Source of the DNA: JACRCT01 sp049841135 | Lineage (GTDB): Bacteria > Myxococcota > Myxococcia > Myxococcales > UBA5297 | Length of the DNA: 64,000 bases | Direction: 5' to 3' | Assembly: GCA_049841135.1 (NCBI GenBank) | Contig: JASGHK010000004.1 | Coordinates: 1,178,001 to 1,242,000 of the forward strand | Shown: in pieces, positions 44,816 through 56,619 of the stretch | Layout: the number at the start of each line of letters is the position of its first letter | How positions within the stretch are numbered: position 1 is the stretch's first letter | Notes under the pieces: model-generated | The model's database searches: none | The model's input: only the letters and a program-made list of their open reading frames with translations | What the model was told of the DNA's origin: nothing | Translations under genes and position numbers: made by a program

Positions 44816-47122
44816 CGGGCTGGGCCGGCGATCCGCGAACACGGCTGCTCGTCCAGCAGCCTCCGCAGCACCTTGCCCAGCTGGTCGCGTGACACCGGCT
44901 TGAGCAGAAACGCCTGGATCCCTGCGGCGCGAGCATCCTCCTCGCCAATCTGCTCGCTGAACCCGGTGCAGAGGATGACCTGCAGCGACGGCCTCAGCGC
45001 GATCGCCTCGCGAGCCAGCGCGTCCCCCGGCATCTCCGGCATCGCCAGGTCGGTCACCAGCGCGTCGAAGCGATCGGGCGCCGCGCGCAGCTCCTCCAGC
45101 GCCTCCTTCGCCTGCACCTTGACCGTGACGTGGTAACCCAAGGTCTCGAGCAGCCGCGCGGTCAGCCGCGCCAGCGCCGGCTCGTCGTCCACCACCAGCA
45201 CGTGTTCGCCCTTGCCATGAGGCGTCGCGGCGCGCTCCACCGCGGCCGCAGCCTCGGCGCCCGTGCACGGCAGCCAGACATGGAAGGCGGCGCCGCGGCC
45301 CTCTGCGCTCTCGACCTCCACCAGCCCACGGTGCTGCCGGGCGATGCCCTGGACCACCGCGAGCCCCAAGCCGGTGCCACGCCCGACCTCCTTGGTGGTG
45401 AAGAACGGGTCGAAGATCCGCGGGAGGACCGCCGCCGGGATCCCGGGGCCGTTGTCCTTCACCGTCAGCTGCACGTGCGGCCCGGCGCGCAGCGGCGGCA
45501 TCCGCCCCGCGCACGCCTCGTCGAGCGCCACCTGGGTCACCCGGACCTCGATGCGTCCCTGGGTCCCCAGCGCCTGCGCGGCGTTGGTGCACAAGTTCAA
45601 GAGCACCTGGTGGAGCTGCGTCTCGTCCGTCAGGCAGGCCGCGCCGGGCGCCTCGAGCTGGAGCTCGCAGCTCGATGGACGCCGGCAACGTCTTGCGCAG
45701 CAGCTGCACCGCCGACTGGACGACGGGCTGCACCTCCAGCGCGCGCCGGTGCTCCTGCGCGCGGCGACTGAAGGTGAGGATCTGCTTGACCAGCTCGCGG
45801 GCCCGCAGCGCCACGTCGCGGATGTCGCCCAGGCTGGCGCGGACGTAGTCGTCCCACTCGCGGTCGGCCAGCAAGAGCTCGGCGTTGCCCAGGACGACGC
45901 CCAGGATGTTGTTGAAGTCGTGGGCGATGCCGCCGGCCAACGTGCCCACCGCCTCCATCTTCTGGGCCTGGTGCAGCTGCTCGCGCAAGTGCTCGGCTTC
46001 GCGCTCGGCGGCCCGCTTCTCGGTGACGTCCTCGGCGATGGTGAGCAGGCACTTGCGGCCGCCGATGACCAGCATCTCGCCGCTCTGGCTGACCTCCAGG
46101 GCCCGGCCGTCGGCGCACCTCCAGGTGATGGCCTTGGCCTGGAAGCGCCCGCCCTGCTCGCGCATGAGCTTGCCGTAGCGCTCGCGAGCGTCGGGCGGCA
46201 AGAGGCCGATCTCCACCGAGGACCTGCCGAGGACCTCGCGGCCGTAGCCGGTCTTCTCGGTGAAGGCGGCATTGATCTCCAGCATCGTCCCCGCGGCGAC
46301 GTCGCTCAGGGCCATCATCAGCGGGCTGCGGTCGAAGGCCTTGGCGAACTTCTCCTCCGACGCTTGCAGCCGCTCGAAGGCCAGCCGCTGCTCGGTCACG
46401 TCCTGCACGATGCCCGCGGCGCGGACGACCTTCCCGCAAGCATCGCGCTGGATCTCGTTGGCGTTGGACAGGACGTTGCGGACGCAGCCATCCGGCCGGA
46501 CCACGCGGTACTCGACCGGGACGGCGACCCCGCCCTCGACCATGGCCCGGTGCGCAGCGCGCGCGCGCTCGAGGTCGTCGGGGTGGATGCAGGCGACCCA
46601 GCCGTGCTCGAGCTCGGGAGCCCCCCGCTCGCGGCCCAGCAGCCGGAGCAGGGGGTCCGACAAGATGCCCTGGCCTGAGAGGGCGTCCCAGCACCAGTAG
46701 CCCAGGTGCGCCGTCTCTTGGGCGAGCCTCAGGGCGTCCGCCGCCTGCCGGTACTCGGTGACGTCGCGGACGTGGGCCATCACTCCGATCACCTGCCCCG
46801 CCTCGTCCCGCAGCGGCGCGGCCTGGACCGAGCACCACCCCGAGCCGAAGCCCGTCCGCGGGAAGGGGAACTCCAGCGGCGCAGGGCGTACGCCGGCCAG
46901 CGCCTGCTCGAGCCGCCCGACCGCCCCGACCTCGACCAGGAAGGGGAAGACCTCCGTCGGGTGCCGGCCCAGGACCTTGGCCGACGGCACGCCGGTCAGC
47001 TCCTCCATCCAGCGGTTCCAGGCCCGGTAGCGCAGCTCGAGGTCGTAGACGATGACCCCTTCTCCCAGCGCGTCGGTGAGCGGCTGCGCGTGGGCGGTCA
47101 GTGCGTCGAGCGATGCCGGCAT
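44812..47122 (-). CDS. Hybrid sensor histidine kinase, three PAS domains plus receiver (frame broken once)
   Basis: About 769 residues, soluble. PAS domains at about 5-125, 135-255 and 260-380, then HisKA with GTLAGGIAHDFNNILGVVLG, an ATPase domain (LLNLCTNAAQAL, DNGPGIPAAVL, GTGLGLAVVQGIA) and a C-terminal receiver (Asp in DALVTDLAMPEMPG, Lys in LLKPVSRDQL). The frame shifts between KTLPASIEL and ELQLEAPGAACL; removing one G at about 45667 restores it. The start at 47122 follows GAGGAGG at about 9 bases; an ATG at 47140 is an alternative. It is divergent from the methyltransferase gene and has no adjacent regulator. Confidence 0.87.
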
Positions 47123-47210
47123 CCGGGGGCCCCTCCTCATTCGGCGCGGCGACTCTAGCATTGGACCCGTCTGGTGGCCGCCATGCGCTCGACGGGCTAG
47201 CCTTCGGGTC

Positions 47211-48170
47211 GTGACTGCGCCGACCTCCCCCGCCGACGTCCTGCGAACGCTCCCCGACCGCCCCCTGCAGGAGCTTCGTGCGGAGCACCCCAAGCTCTGG
47301 GAGCAGGTCAGCGCGGAGATCCTCTCGGCGCTGGAGAAGGGGTCGGCGGACGCCGCGGTGCAGCTGATGACCCGCTCACGGGCCGAGTCCGACACCTGGT
47401 CCGCGCGGGTCGCCTCCAGCGGCGGCAACCCGAGGGTGGCCGAGTCGGCGCTGCCGCACCTCGTCCGCGCGCGCCTGACCTTCCTCGCGCTGGGCGAGTG
47501 CACCCACGCGGCCGCGGCGCTCCAGACCTCGGGCACGGTCCGCTTCGGGCTGTTCGAGGGGACGCTCGTCCAGAAGCTGCTGTTCCGCCAGGGCCTGGAC
47601 CGCAAGCCGGCGTCGCTCCGCGCCTTCCGCTTCTGGTGGAGGTTCGTGCGCCAGAAGCGGATCCTCATGCCGCTGGTGCAGCCGCGCGGCATCTACTGCT
47701 TCTACACGCGCGAACTGGTCGCGGCGCTCGCCAAGCTCGTCGCTGGCCGCAGCTGCCTGGAGATCGCCGCGGGGGACGGCACGCTCTCCCGGTTCCTGAA
47801 CGAGGCCGGCGTCGCGGTCCGGGCCACCGACAACCGGGCCTGGGCCAAGTCCATCGCCTACCCCGCGTCGGTCGAGAAGCTCGACGCCCAGGGCGCCCTC
47901 GAGCGCCACCAGCCCCAGGTCGTGCTCTGCTCCTGGCCGCCACCGGCCAACCGCTTCGAGAAGGCCGTGCTCGCCTCGCGCTGCGTGCAGACCTACGTGG
48001 TCATCGGCAGCCGGCACCGGTTCGCCAGCGGCGACTGGGCGGCCTACGAGGAGCAGCAGGGCTTCGACTGGGCGGTGGACGAGGCGCTCAGCGCGCTGGT
48101 GCTCCCGCCGGAGCTCGACAGCGCGGTGCTGGTGTTCCGGCGCAAGCCTTCCCCTCCTCCCCGCACCTAA
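47211..48170 (+). CDS. SAM-dependent methyltransferase-like protein
   Basis: 319 residues. The central SAM-binding motif I is CLEIAAGDGTLSRFLNEAG, followed by an acidic motif II position (RATDNRAW) and VVLCSWPPPANRFEK. An N-terminal helical extension of about 150 residues precedes it, containing LVRARLTFLALGECTHAAAAL. The substrate is unknown. The GTG at 47211 fits the fold start; a longer open frame reaches 47052 without support. Downstream at 48194-48247 there is a strong GC hairpin. Confidence 0.75.
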   Translation: MTAPTSPADVLRTLPDRPLQELRAEHPKLWEQVSAEILSALEKGSADAAVQLMTRSRAESDTWSARVASSGGNPRVAESALPHLVRARLTFLALGECTHAAAALQTSGTVRFGLFEGTLVQKLLFRQGLDRKPASLRAFRFWWRFVRQKRILMPLVQPRGIYCFYTRELVAALAKLVAGRSCLEIAAGDGTLSRFLNEAGVAVRATDNRAWAKSIAYPASVEKLDAQGALERHQPQVVLCSWPPPANRFEKAVLASRCVQTYVVIGSRHRFASGDWAAYEEQQGFDWAVDEALSALVLPPELDSAVLVFRRKPSPPPRT

Positions 48171-48193
48171 TCGATTTGGACCGCCCGCAGGCA

Positions 48194-48247
48194 CGCGCGC
48201 CCGCCTCGGAGGCCCCAAGTCGGGCGCGCGAGGCGGGCGGGCGCGCG
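48194..48247 (+). terminator. GC-rich hairpin after the methyltransferase gene
   Basis: CGCGCGCCCGCCTCG (48194-48208) pairs with CGAGGCGGGCG...CGCGCG (48229-48247), with a 4-base bulge from a GGGC duplication in the right arm. It is 24 bp after the stop codon. No T-run follows, so termination is a guess. Confidence 0.4.
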
Positions 48248-48377
48248 AGACGGGACCGGACGGACTCGTAGAGCCGCGGCTCGACCGCTGGTGCCCGACG
48301 GAGTGATCGAGCCTTACGTTCGAATCGAGTGACGCCAATCCCACCTCGTCGACCCGCGTGAGGAGGCGCGGGCGACC

Positions 48378-49352
48378 ATGCGAATTCACCCTCTCGACCG
48401 GCTGGTCGCACTCGCAGTCCCGCGCGGCAGATTCTTCTGCGACGGATGGGGCGACCGCGCGCTGATGGCTGGCCTGTCCGAAGAGGAGCTGCTCGAGCCC
48501 CCGGAACCGGCCGATGTGACCTGGCGCTCCGAGCGTCGGGAGGGAGATCTGGTGGTCAGGGACGGCCACTTCGAAAGTCCGGAGCTGCGGCTGCCCCAGC
48601 GAGTGCGTCAGGCGCGGGTCCGCCGACTGGCGCCTGCCCGGGCTCCGACGCGCGCGCTGCTCGTCCTGCTCGCCTCGAGCGGCGACCAGGGATACCAGGT
48701 GCGAACCGAATGGGCGCGGCCGCTCGTGTCACGGGGGATCACGGCCCTCCTCCTCGAGAACGCCTTCACGGGCAGGCGCAGGCCTCCTGGCCAGAGCGGC
48801 TACGAGGTCCGGACCGTGAGTGACCTCTCGCTGATGGGGCTCGCCATCGTCAAGGAGGCGAAGGCGCTGCTCGCCCTCGCTCGTCGCGAGTGCGAGCGGA
48901 CGTGCGTGGCGGGCTACAGCATGGGCGGAAACATGACCGCGGTGGTGGCCGCCACCGTGCCTTTCGGAGTCGCGGCGGTCCCCTTGGCCGCCTCGGCGTC
49001 TCCGGCGCGGGTCTTCACCGAGGGGGCCTTGCGCGTGTGGCCCGCGCTCCGGGCCCTGACGGCCGACGGCGAGGACGTCGAGACCGCGAGGGCGCGGCTC
49101 CGCGCCTGGCTGGCGCGCTTCGACGCGACGCGGCTCCCTGCTCCACGCGCCCCGCGGGCGGCCATCGTCGTGGGCACGCGCGCGGACGGCTTCGTGCCCC
49201 CGCAGGAGATGGAGCGGATCGCCGCGCACTGGCGCTGCGAGCTGCGCTGGCTCGCTGGGGGCCACGCCTCGGCGTACCTGTTTCATCGCGACGAGATGCG
49301 CCGCGCGGTGGCGGACGCCATCGAACGCCTTCGGGATGACGAGGAACCCTGA
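48378..49352 (+). CDS. ABHD18-like alpha/beta hydrolase
   Basis: 324 residues, soluble. Nucleophile elbow GYSMGGNMTA (Ser in G-Y-S-M-G), an Asp region at GTRADGFVPPQEM, and the His segment WLAGGHASAYLFHRDEM. The layout matches the ABHD18/DUF2048 hydrolases, whose substrates are poorly known. The N-terminus (PLDRLVALAVPRGRFFCDGWGDRAL) agrees with that family. ATG 48378 stands after a 200-bp gap. A strong hairpin terminator follows at 49425. Confidence 0.75.
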   Translation: MRIHPLDRLVALAVPRGRFFCDGWGDRALMAGLSEEELLEPPEPADVTWRSERREGDLVVRDGHFESPELRLPQRVRQARVRRLAPARAPTRALLVLLASSGDQGYQVRTEWARPLVSRGITALLLENAFTGRRRPPGQSGYEVRTVSDLSLMGLAIVKEAKALLALARRECERTCVAGYSMGGNMTAVVAATVPFGVAAVPLAASASPARVFTEGALRVWPALRALTADGEDVETARARLRAWLARFDATRLPAPRAPRAAIVVGTRADGFVPPQEMERIAAHWRCELRWLAGGHASAYLFHRDEMRRAVADAIERLRDDEEP

Positions 49353-49424
49353 CTCGAGGCGTCGGAGTCTTCGCGCGCCCGGGAGCGCGGCGCGCTGGCG
49401 TGCGCCTGGCTGACCCAACGAAAA

Positions 49425-49458
49425 GGAGCGAGAGCCCGAGGGCTCCCGCTCCGTTCTC
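49425..49458. terminator. Bidirectional hairpin terminator
   Basis: GGAGCGAGAGCCC (49425-49437) and GGGCTCCCGCTCC (49440-49452) form a 13-bp stem with one A-C mismatch. It is followed on the plus strand by TTCTCTTCAT and preceded by AAAA, so it could stop transcription from the hydrolase gene and from the protease gene that converges on it. Confidence 0.75.
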
Positions 49459-49474
49459 TTCATCCTGCTGCTTC

Positions 49475-51691
49475 TTAGCTCCGACGCTTGCGCGCGCCGA
49501 CGGCGAACAGGGCGCAGGCCATGGCGAACCAGGCAGGCGCCGAGCCCTGCGTCGAGCCGCAGCCACAGCCACCGGGCGCCGCGGCCTCGCCGGCGTCGGA
49601 CTGAGCCGTCACGGTGGCGTCCCCGTGAGTCGAGGGACCCGAGGCATCTCCCGTGGCGATGACCTGCGCGTCCGAGGTCGAAGCGGTCCCGGAGTCGTTC
49701 GGTGCGGCGACCGAGCCGTCGGTGTCCGTCACCACGGCCGCGTCGGGACCGTGGACGATCTCGGCGTCAGAATCGGTCGTCATCTGGGCATCCGAGCCGA
49801 TCTGCACCTGAGCGTCCGAGCCGATCTGCACCTGGGCGTCCGAGCCGACCTGCACCTGAGCGTCCGAGCCGACGAGCACCTGGGCGTCCGTCGGAAGGAC
49901 GGTCGATCCGTCGGCGTACGTCACCGAGGCGTCGAAGGAGGTCACGGTCCCCGCGTCGGTGAAGCCAAACCCGGTGTCCGGGGTGGCGATGACCGTCCCC
50001 GAGTCGGGGCGGAAGGAGCCGGCGTCGACGTAGACGACGACGCTGCCGTCCGGCGCAACCGGTCCGGCGTCCGGGGAGGTCAGCCCACTGCACGCGGCCT
50101 GGCAGGTGTTCATGAAGCAGGTGGCAAAAGCCATGAACGCAGTGTTGGTGTTGCAGCTGGCGGGCGGGTTGGTGCTGGTGAGGCAGAGCATGCAGGCCTG
50201 GTCGGCGCCGCACGCGGCGGCCTGCGAGCCGCACGGCCCGCAGAGGCACGCGTCGCAGGTCGGGTCGCCGGTCGTGAGGGCGCAGGTCGGCGTCCCCGCA
50301 TCGGCCCCGACGGTGCCCGCGTCGCGGCCGGCAGTGCCCGCGTCGCGACCGGGGACGCCCGCATCCGGCCCCGGAGTCAGCCCGCAGGCGACACCGCAGG
50401 GGCCCTCGTAGCAGTTGAAGAAGGCATTGACGGCCGCGTTCGTGTTGCACGCCGACGAGGTGTTCGCACCGGTGAGGCAATCCGGGCAGATGGCGTCGTT
50501 GAGACACGCCTGCTGCTCCGAGCAGCAGCTGTTGTAGAGGCAGCTGGTGCAGGTCGGGTCGGTCGTGCCGAAGCCGCAAGTTTGCGTGCCGGCGTCCGGG
50601 GTGGTCGATCCGTTGCACGCGGCCTGGCAGGTGTTCATGTAGCAAGTGCCGAACGCCACGTAGGCCGCGTTGTTGTTGCAGCTAGCGGGCGGGTTGACGC
50701 TGGTGATGCAGCTCACGCAGGTCGGGTCAGCGTCGCACGCATCTGCTTCGTTGCCGCACGGTCCGCAGATGCAGCTGTCGCAGGTCGGGTCGTTGGTGGT
50801 GAAGGCGCAGGTCGCCGTCCCGGCGTCCGCCGTCGGGACGCCCGCGTCGGTGCCGTCGTTCAGGTAGTTGTAGATGAAGCCGCCCGGCGAGTTCTCGGAG
50901 GCGACGCGCATGCTGACGCCGTAGTTCGTGCAGTCCTGATCGCCGTAGGAGGTCACGCCGACGACCCGCTGCTGCGACTGCGCGACGCCGGAGGGGAGCA
51001 GCGCCGGGCCGCCGGAGTCGCCCTCGCACGGGCCGCCCTTGTGAGTGACGCCGCCCTCGGTGTACTCGAAGTAGTCGCTCTGCACGTCCTGGTCGATGCT
51101 CGAGGAGGCGTGGCGGCGAAGGGTGTTGTCGACGGAGGACTCGGTCACGCCGTAGCCCACGAACTCGGTGGTCACGTTCAGGGCGACGCCGTCCGGCGAG
51201 CTTGCGGCGGGGATGACCGCCGTTCCGGCGGGCAAGGTGGCCTTGAGCATGCAGAAGTCGGTCGTCGGGATCTGGCCGTAGGGGTCATAGCCCGGGTGCG
51301 CCGCGACGGACCCCGACTGGACCCGGTAGGTGCCCGCGGGCAACGTCCCGGTGCCGCCGTTGGCCAGCCAGTTGATGGCCGCGGTGTAGTCGTTGCCGAT
51401 GTAGAGGATGGACGGCTTGCTCGGGTTGCAGCAGTGCGCCGCCGTCAGGACGTAGCCGGTGGTGCCGCTCATCTTCACCACCGTGCCGGTGCACCCGTAG
51501 ATGCCCTGGCTGCTGGAGCCCAGCAGCGCGACGACCGCGGTGTGCGTCGTGTCGGCGGTTCCCCAGACGATGGGCTTGGCCGTGGAGGCGATCTGCAGCG
51601 GCTCGCCGGAAGGCGCGCAAGTCGAGGCGGCCAGCAGGGCCAGCAGGATCAAGCCGGGTTGAACGAGGATGCCGATTCGTGAGCGATGCAT
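49475..51691 (-). CDS. Secreted trypsin-like serine protease with Cys-rich repeats and MYXO-CTERM tail
   Basis: 738 residues. Signal peptide, then an S1 protease domain with all catalytic positions: TAAHC (His), TTDFCMLKA (Asp) and EGDSGGPALL (Ser). From about 250 there are three Cys-rich modules of about 75 residues (CGPCGNEADACDADPTCVSC-type), then Asp/Ala-rich linkers including a GSDAQVQI octapeptide repeat. It ends with the MYXO-CTERM pattern: GGCGCGSTQ, a hydrophobic helix, RKRRS. That tail is known to anchor proteins to the myxobacterial surface after processing. ATG 51691 follows AGGAGA. Confidence 0.9.
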   Translation of the reverse strand: MHRSRIGILVQPGLILLALLAASTCAPSGEPLQIASTAKPIVWGTADTTHTAVVALLGSSSQGIYGCTGTVVKMSGTTGYVLTAAHCCNPSKPSILYIGNDYTAAINWLANGGTGTLPAGTYRVQSGSVAAHPGYDPYGQIPTTDFCMLKATLPAGTAVIPAASSPDGVALNVTTEFVGYGVTESSVDNTLRRHASSSIDQDVQSDYFEYTEGGVTHKGGPCEGDSGGPALLPSGVAQSQQRVVGVTSYGDQDCTNYGVSMRVASENSPGGFIYNYLNDGTDAGVPTADAGTATCAFTTNDPTCDSCICGPCGNEADACDADPTCVSCITSVNPPASCNNNAAYVAFGTCYMNTCQAACNGSTTPDAGTQTCGFGTTDPTCTSCLYNSCCSEQQACLNDAICPDCLTGANTSSACNTNAAVNAFFNCYEGPCGVACGLTPGPDAGVPGRDAGTAGRDAGTVGADAGTPTCALTTGDPTCDACLCGPCGSQAAACGADQACMLCLTSTNPPASCNTNTAFMAFATCFMNTCQAACSGLTSPDAGPVAPDGSVVVYVDAGSFRPDSGTVIATPDTGFGFTDAGTVTSFDASVTYADGSTVLPTDAQVLVGSDAQVQVGSDAQVQIGSDAQVQIGSDAQMTTDSDAEIVHGPDAAVVTDTDGSVAAPNDSGTASTSDAQVIATGDASGPSTHGDATVTAQSDAGEAAAPGGCGCGSTQGSAPAWFAMACALFAVGARKRRS

Positions 51692-52015
51692 TTGCCTTCT
51701 CCTAGCCAAGAGCGCGCCCCCCCCACTGGTTTGGTCGCGGGAGCCTAGACCTGCGGGCGAAGAGACGCCAACCCGTTTCGCGGCCTGACCGGCCAGCTCG
51801 CCCGTTCGGCCCGCTCGGCTCGATCGCCAGGCGCCTGGAATGTCGGACCCCTTGGCTAGGATTCCGGTCCGAAGTCGCATCCACCCCTGCCGCGACGCAC
51901 CTTTGGCCGCGGAATCTCAAGGGTTGATGCCGCATGCCGCCGAGCGTTAAGAAACCGCCCCCCAAGAGGAGAGCCCGTCCCGAGGCTCGCCAGGGGGCCT
52001 GGAGCACGAGCAGCC
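51692..52015. other. Divergent intergenic region between the protease gene and uvrA
   Basis: 324 bp between divergent starts. I see a run of eight C residues near 51716-51723 and no recognisable operator; a LexA-type box was looked for and not found. It must hold promoters for both genes. A short open frame from 51934 is in a different frame from uvrA and is not supported. Confidence 0.4.
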
Positions 52016-54868
<2,853 letters not shown>

Positions 54869-54893
54869 AAGAGCCCAGCAGGAGGGCGGGAAC

Positions 54894-55477
54894 ATGGCGT
54901 CGGCACTCGTCGAACCGAATCCGCCTGCACCGGCCCGGCTTGCCCTGGACGCTGGCCGAGTTCGAGCGCCTGCCCGACGACAAGAGCCACGACGAGCTTT
55001 CGCACGGCGATTTGCTGAGACAGGGACCGACGAGCCCAAGCCACGGCCGGTACGCCAGCCGCCTGGTCAGTGCGCTGGGCCGCCATTTGGAAGCGAGCCA
55101 TGCAGGCGACGTCTACGTTTCCTCCGGCTTCCTGTTGCGGCCGGAGCCCGACGCCGTCGTTCGGGTGCCTGACCTGGCCTTCGTGACGAGCGAGCGTGTC
55201 CCTCCCCCTGACCAGCAGCAGCGGTTTTGGCTTCTGGCCCCAGACGCCGCAGTCGAGAATCGTGTCTTGCTCCGATGGGGCCGAGGAGCTGCAGGCGAAG
55301 GTAAAGGACTACCTCGACGCCGGCGTGCGCCTCGTCTGGCTCGTCTATCCGAAGATCGAGACGGTCGTGGAATACCGCGGTGGAGGCTTGATGCGCCGCT
55401 ACGAGGGCGACACGTGCCTGGAGGGTGGCGACGTCCTGCCGGGCTTCAGCTACCGGCTGACCAGTCTCTTCAAATGA
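54894..55477 (+). CDS. Uma2-family (DUF820) restriction-endonuclease-fold protein (frame broken twice)
   Basis: About 193 residues in the intact reading. It begins MASALVEP after a GGAGGG site, then shifts frame at 54918-54919, where CCGAATCC is present and removing one A gives the expected IRLHRPGLPWTLAEF (needs GATC). A second shift at 55258-55259 (GAGAATCG) is corrected the same way to VEIVSCSDGAEE. Family marks: WTLAEFERL, SFGFLLRPEPDAVVRVPDLAFV, LQAKVKDYLDAGVRLVWLVYP. Uma2 proteins have a PD-(D/E)xK fold; their function is largely unknown. It follows uvrA by 25 bp. Confidence 0.8.
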
Positions 55478-55991
55478 GCGCCCGCCGGAGCACGGCCGAC
55501 AGCGCATGAATCGCCGGCAGGCTCAGCCCCATCGCGACGGCGCCGAGTGCGGAGTAGCCGGCGAACGCCTTGGGCGTGATCCAGCCGCCCCCGAGCGCCC
55601 GGTGGCTGATCGCGACGCCCGCCGGCACCAGCAGCAGCCAGCCAGTGACAACGCCCGGCGCCAGGGTCCCGAGGTAGACCGAGGTCGCGGTGTGCTGGAG
55701 CGCGTTGAGGAAGAGCCCGGCTCCGACACCCAGCCCCATCGCGATGCCCATGGAGACGCTGCCCGGCTTCGACCGAACGCCCACCACCGCGAGCGCCGCC
55801 AGCAGCAGCGTGGCGATGACGAGCGAGACGTCGAACTGGGCGACGGTCATCCCGCCCATCACCTTCTGGGCGAGCGGCGGCATCGCCTCGCGGTGGGCCT
55901 CGAGGAAGCCGCCGATGCGCAGGTGCTCCTCCAGGTTGTGCGCCATCAGCGCCGCAACGACCACACCCCACCACCGCCGAGAGCCTTCCAT
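55470..55991 (-). CDS. HXXEE-domain membrane protein
   Basis: 173 residues with about five membrane helices. The HxxEE signature is at HNLEEH in the first helix, with further conserved charged and aromatic residues in LNALQHTATSVYLG. The family is named for this motif and its function is unknown. The ATG at 55991 has an ideal AGGAGGTG ribosome site; a longer frame upstream lacks one. Its stop overlaps the stop of the Uma2 gene on the other strand by 8 bp. Confidence 0.75.
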   Translation of the reverse strand: MEGSRRWWGVVVAALMAHNLEEHLRIGGFLEAHREAMPPLAQKVMGGMTVAQFDVSLVIATLLLAALAVVGVRSKPGSVSMGIAMGLGVGAGLFLNALQHTATSVYLGTLAPGVVTGWLLLVPAGVAISHRALGGGWITPKAFAGYSALGAVAMGLSLPAIHALSAVLRRALI

Positions 55992-56249
55992 GGGCACCTC
56001 CTGGCTCCCAGGACTGCGAATGGCGTGCCCCCGCGGAATCACTGGAGAATCCGGCAGACGGAGGGTCCCCCCGACAGACCGTGCTAACCCCTTGAAAACT
56101 GGCCGATTTTGGCGTCCGGATATCGACCACAATTCAGGCGGTTACCGGCATGACGCAGCGAGTCACCACATTGTATAGGGCCGTGGCGCCCTCCTCGGGC
56201 GCCGGGGTTCCGAACACCGGAGTCGGATGCCCTCACACCCTGCCGTCGG

Positions 56250-56610
56250 GGATTCGGAACCTGGCCCCAAGCTGAGCCCGCCTCGGATTCGGAGGATTCG
56301 GAACCTGGCCCCAAGCCGAGCCCGCCGCGGATTCGGAGGATTCGGAACCTGGCCCCAAGCCGAGCCCGTTCCCGATTCGGAGGATTCGGAACCTGGCCCC
56401 AAGCCGAGCCCGCCGCGGATTCGGAGGATTCGGAACCTGGCCCCGAGCGGAGCCCGTTCCCGATTCGGAGGATTCGGAACCTGGCCCCAAGCGGAGCCCG
56501 TTCCCGATTCGGAGGATTCGGAACCTGGCCCCAAGCGGAGCCCGTTCCCGATTCGGAGGATTCGGAACCTGGCCCCAAGCGGAGCCCGTTCCCGATTCGG
56601 AGGATTCGGG
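56250..56610. repeat. 44-bp tandem repeat array, about eight copies
   Basis: Core unit: GGATTCGG, AGGATTCGG, AACCTGGCCCC (28 bp) plus a 16-bp spacer. Copies begin at 56285, 56329, 56373, 56417, 56461, 56505, 56549 and 56593, exactly 44 bp apart, with a half copy at 56250 and a truncated last copy. Two spacer types alternate: AAGC(C/G)GAGCCCGCCGC and AAGC(C/G)GAGCCCGTTCC. The array lies between the HXXEE gene and the stop of the next minus-strand gene. The same unit occurs at 16107-16304. No gene is seen in 55992-56619. Confidence 0.92.
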
Positions 56611-56619
56611 GCCCCAGCC

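Noticed and set aside
51692..52015. LexA-type SOS box before uvrA
   Set aside because: No convincing CTG-N10-CAG or similar palindrome was found in the divergent region.
56285..56610. CRISPR array
   Set aside because: The 16-bp spacers come in only two alternating types, so they are part of the repeat and not acquired sequences.
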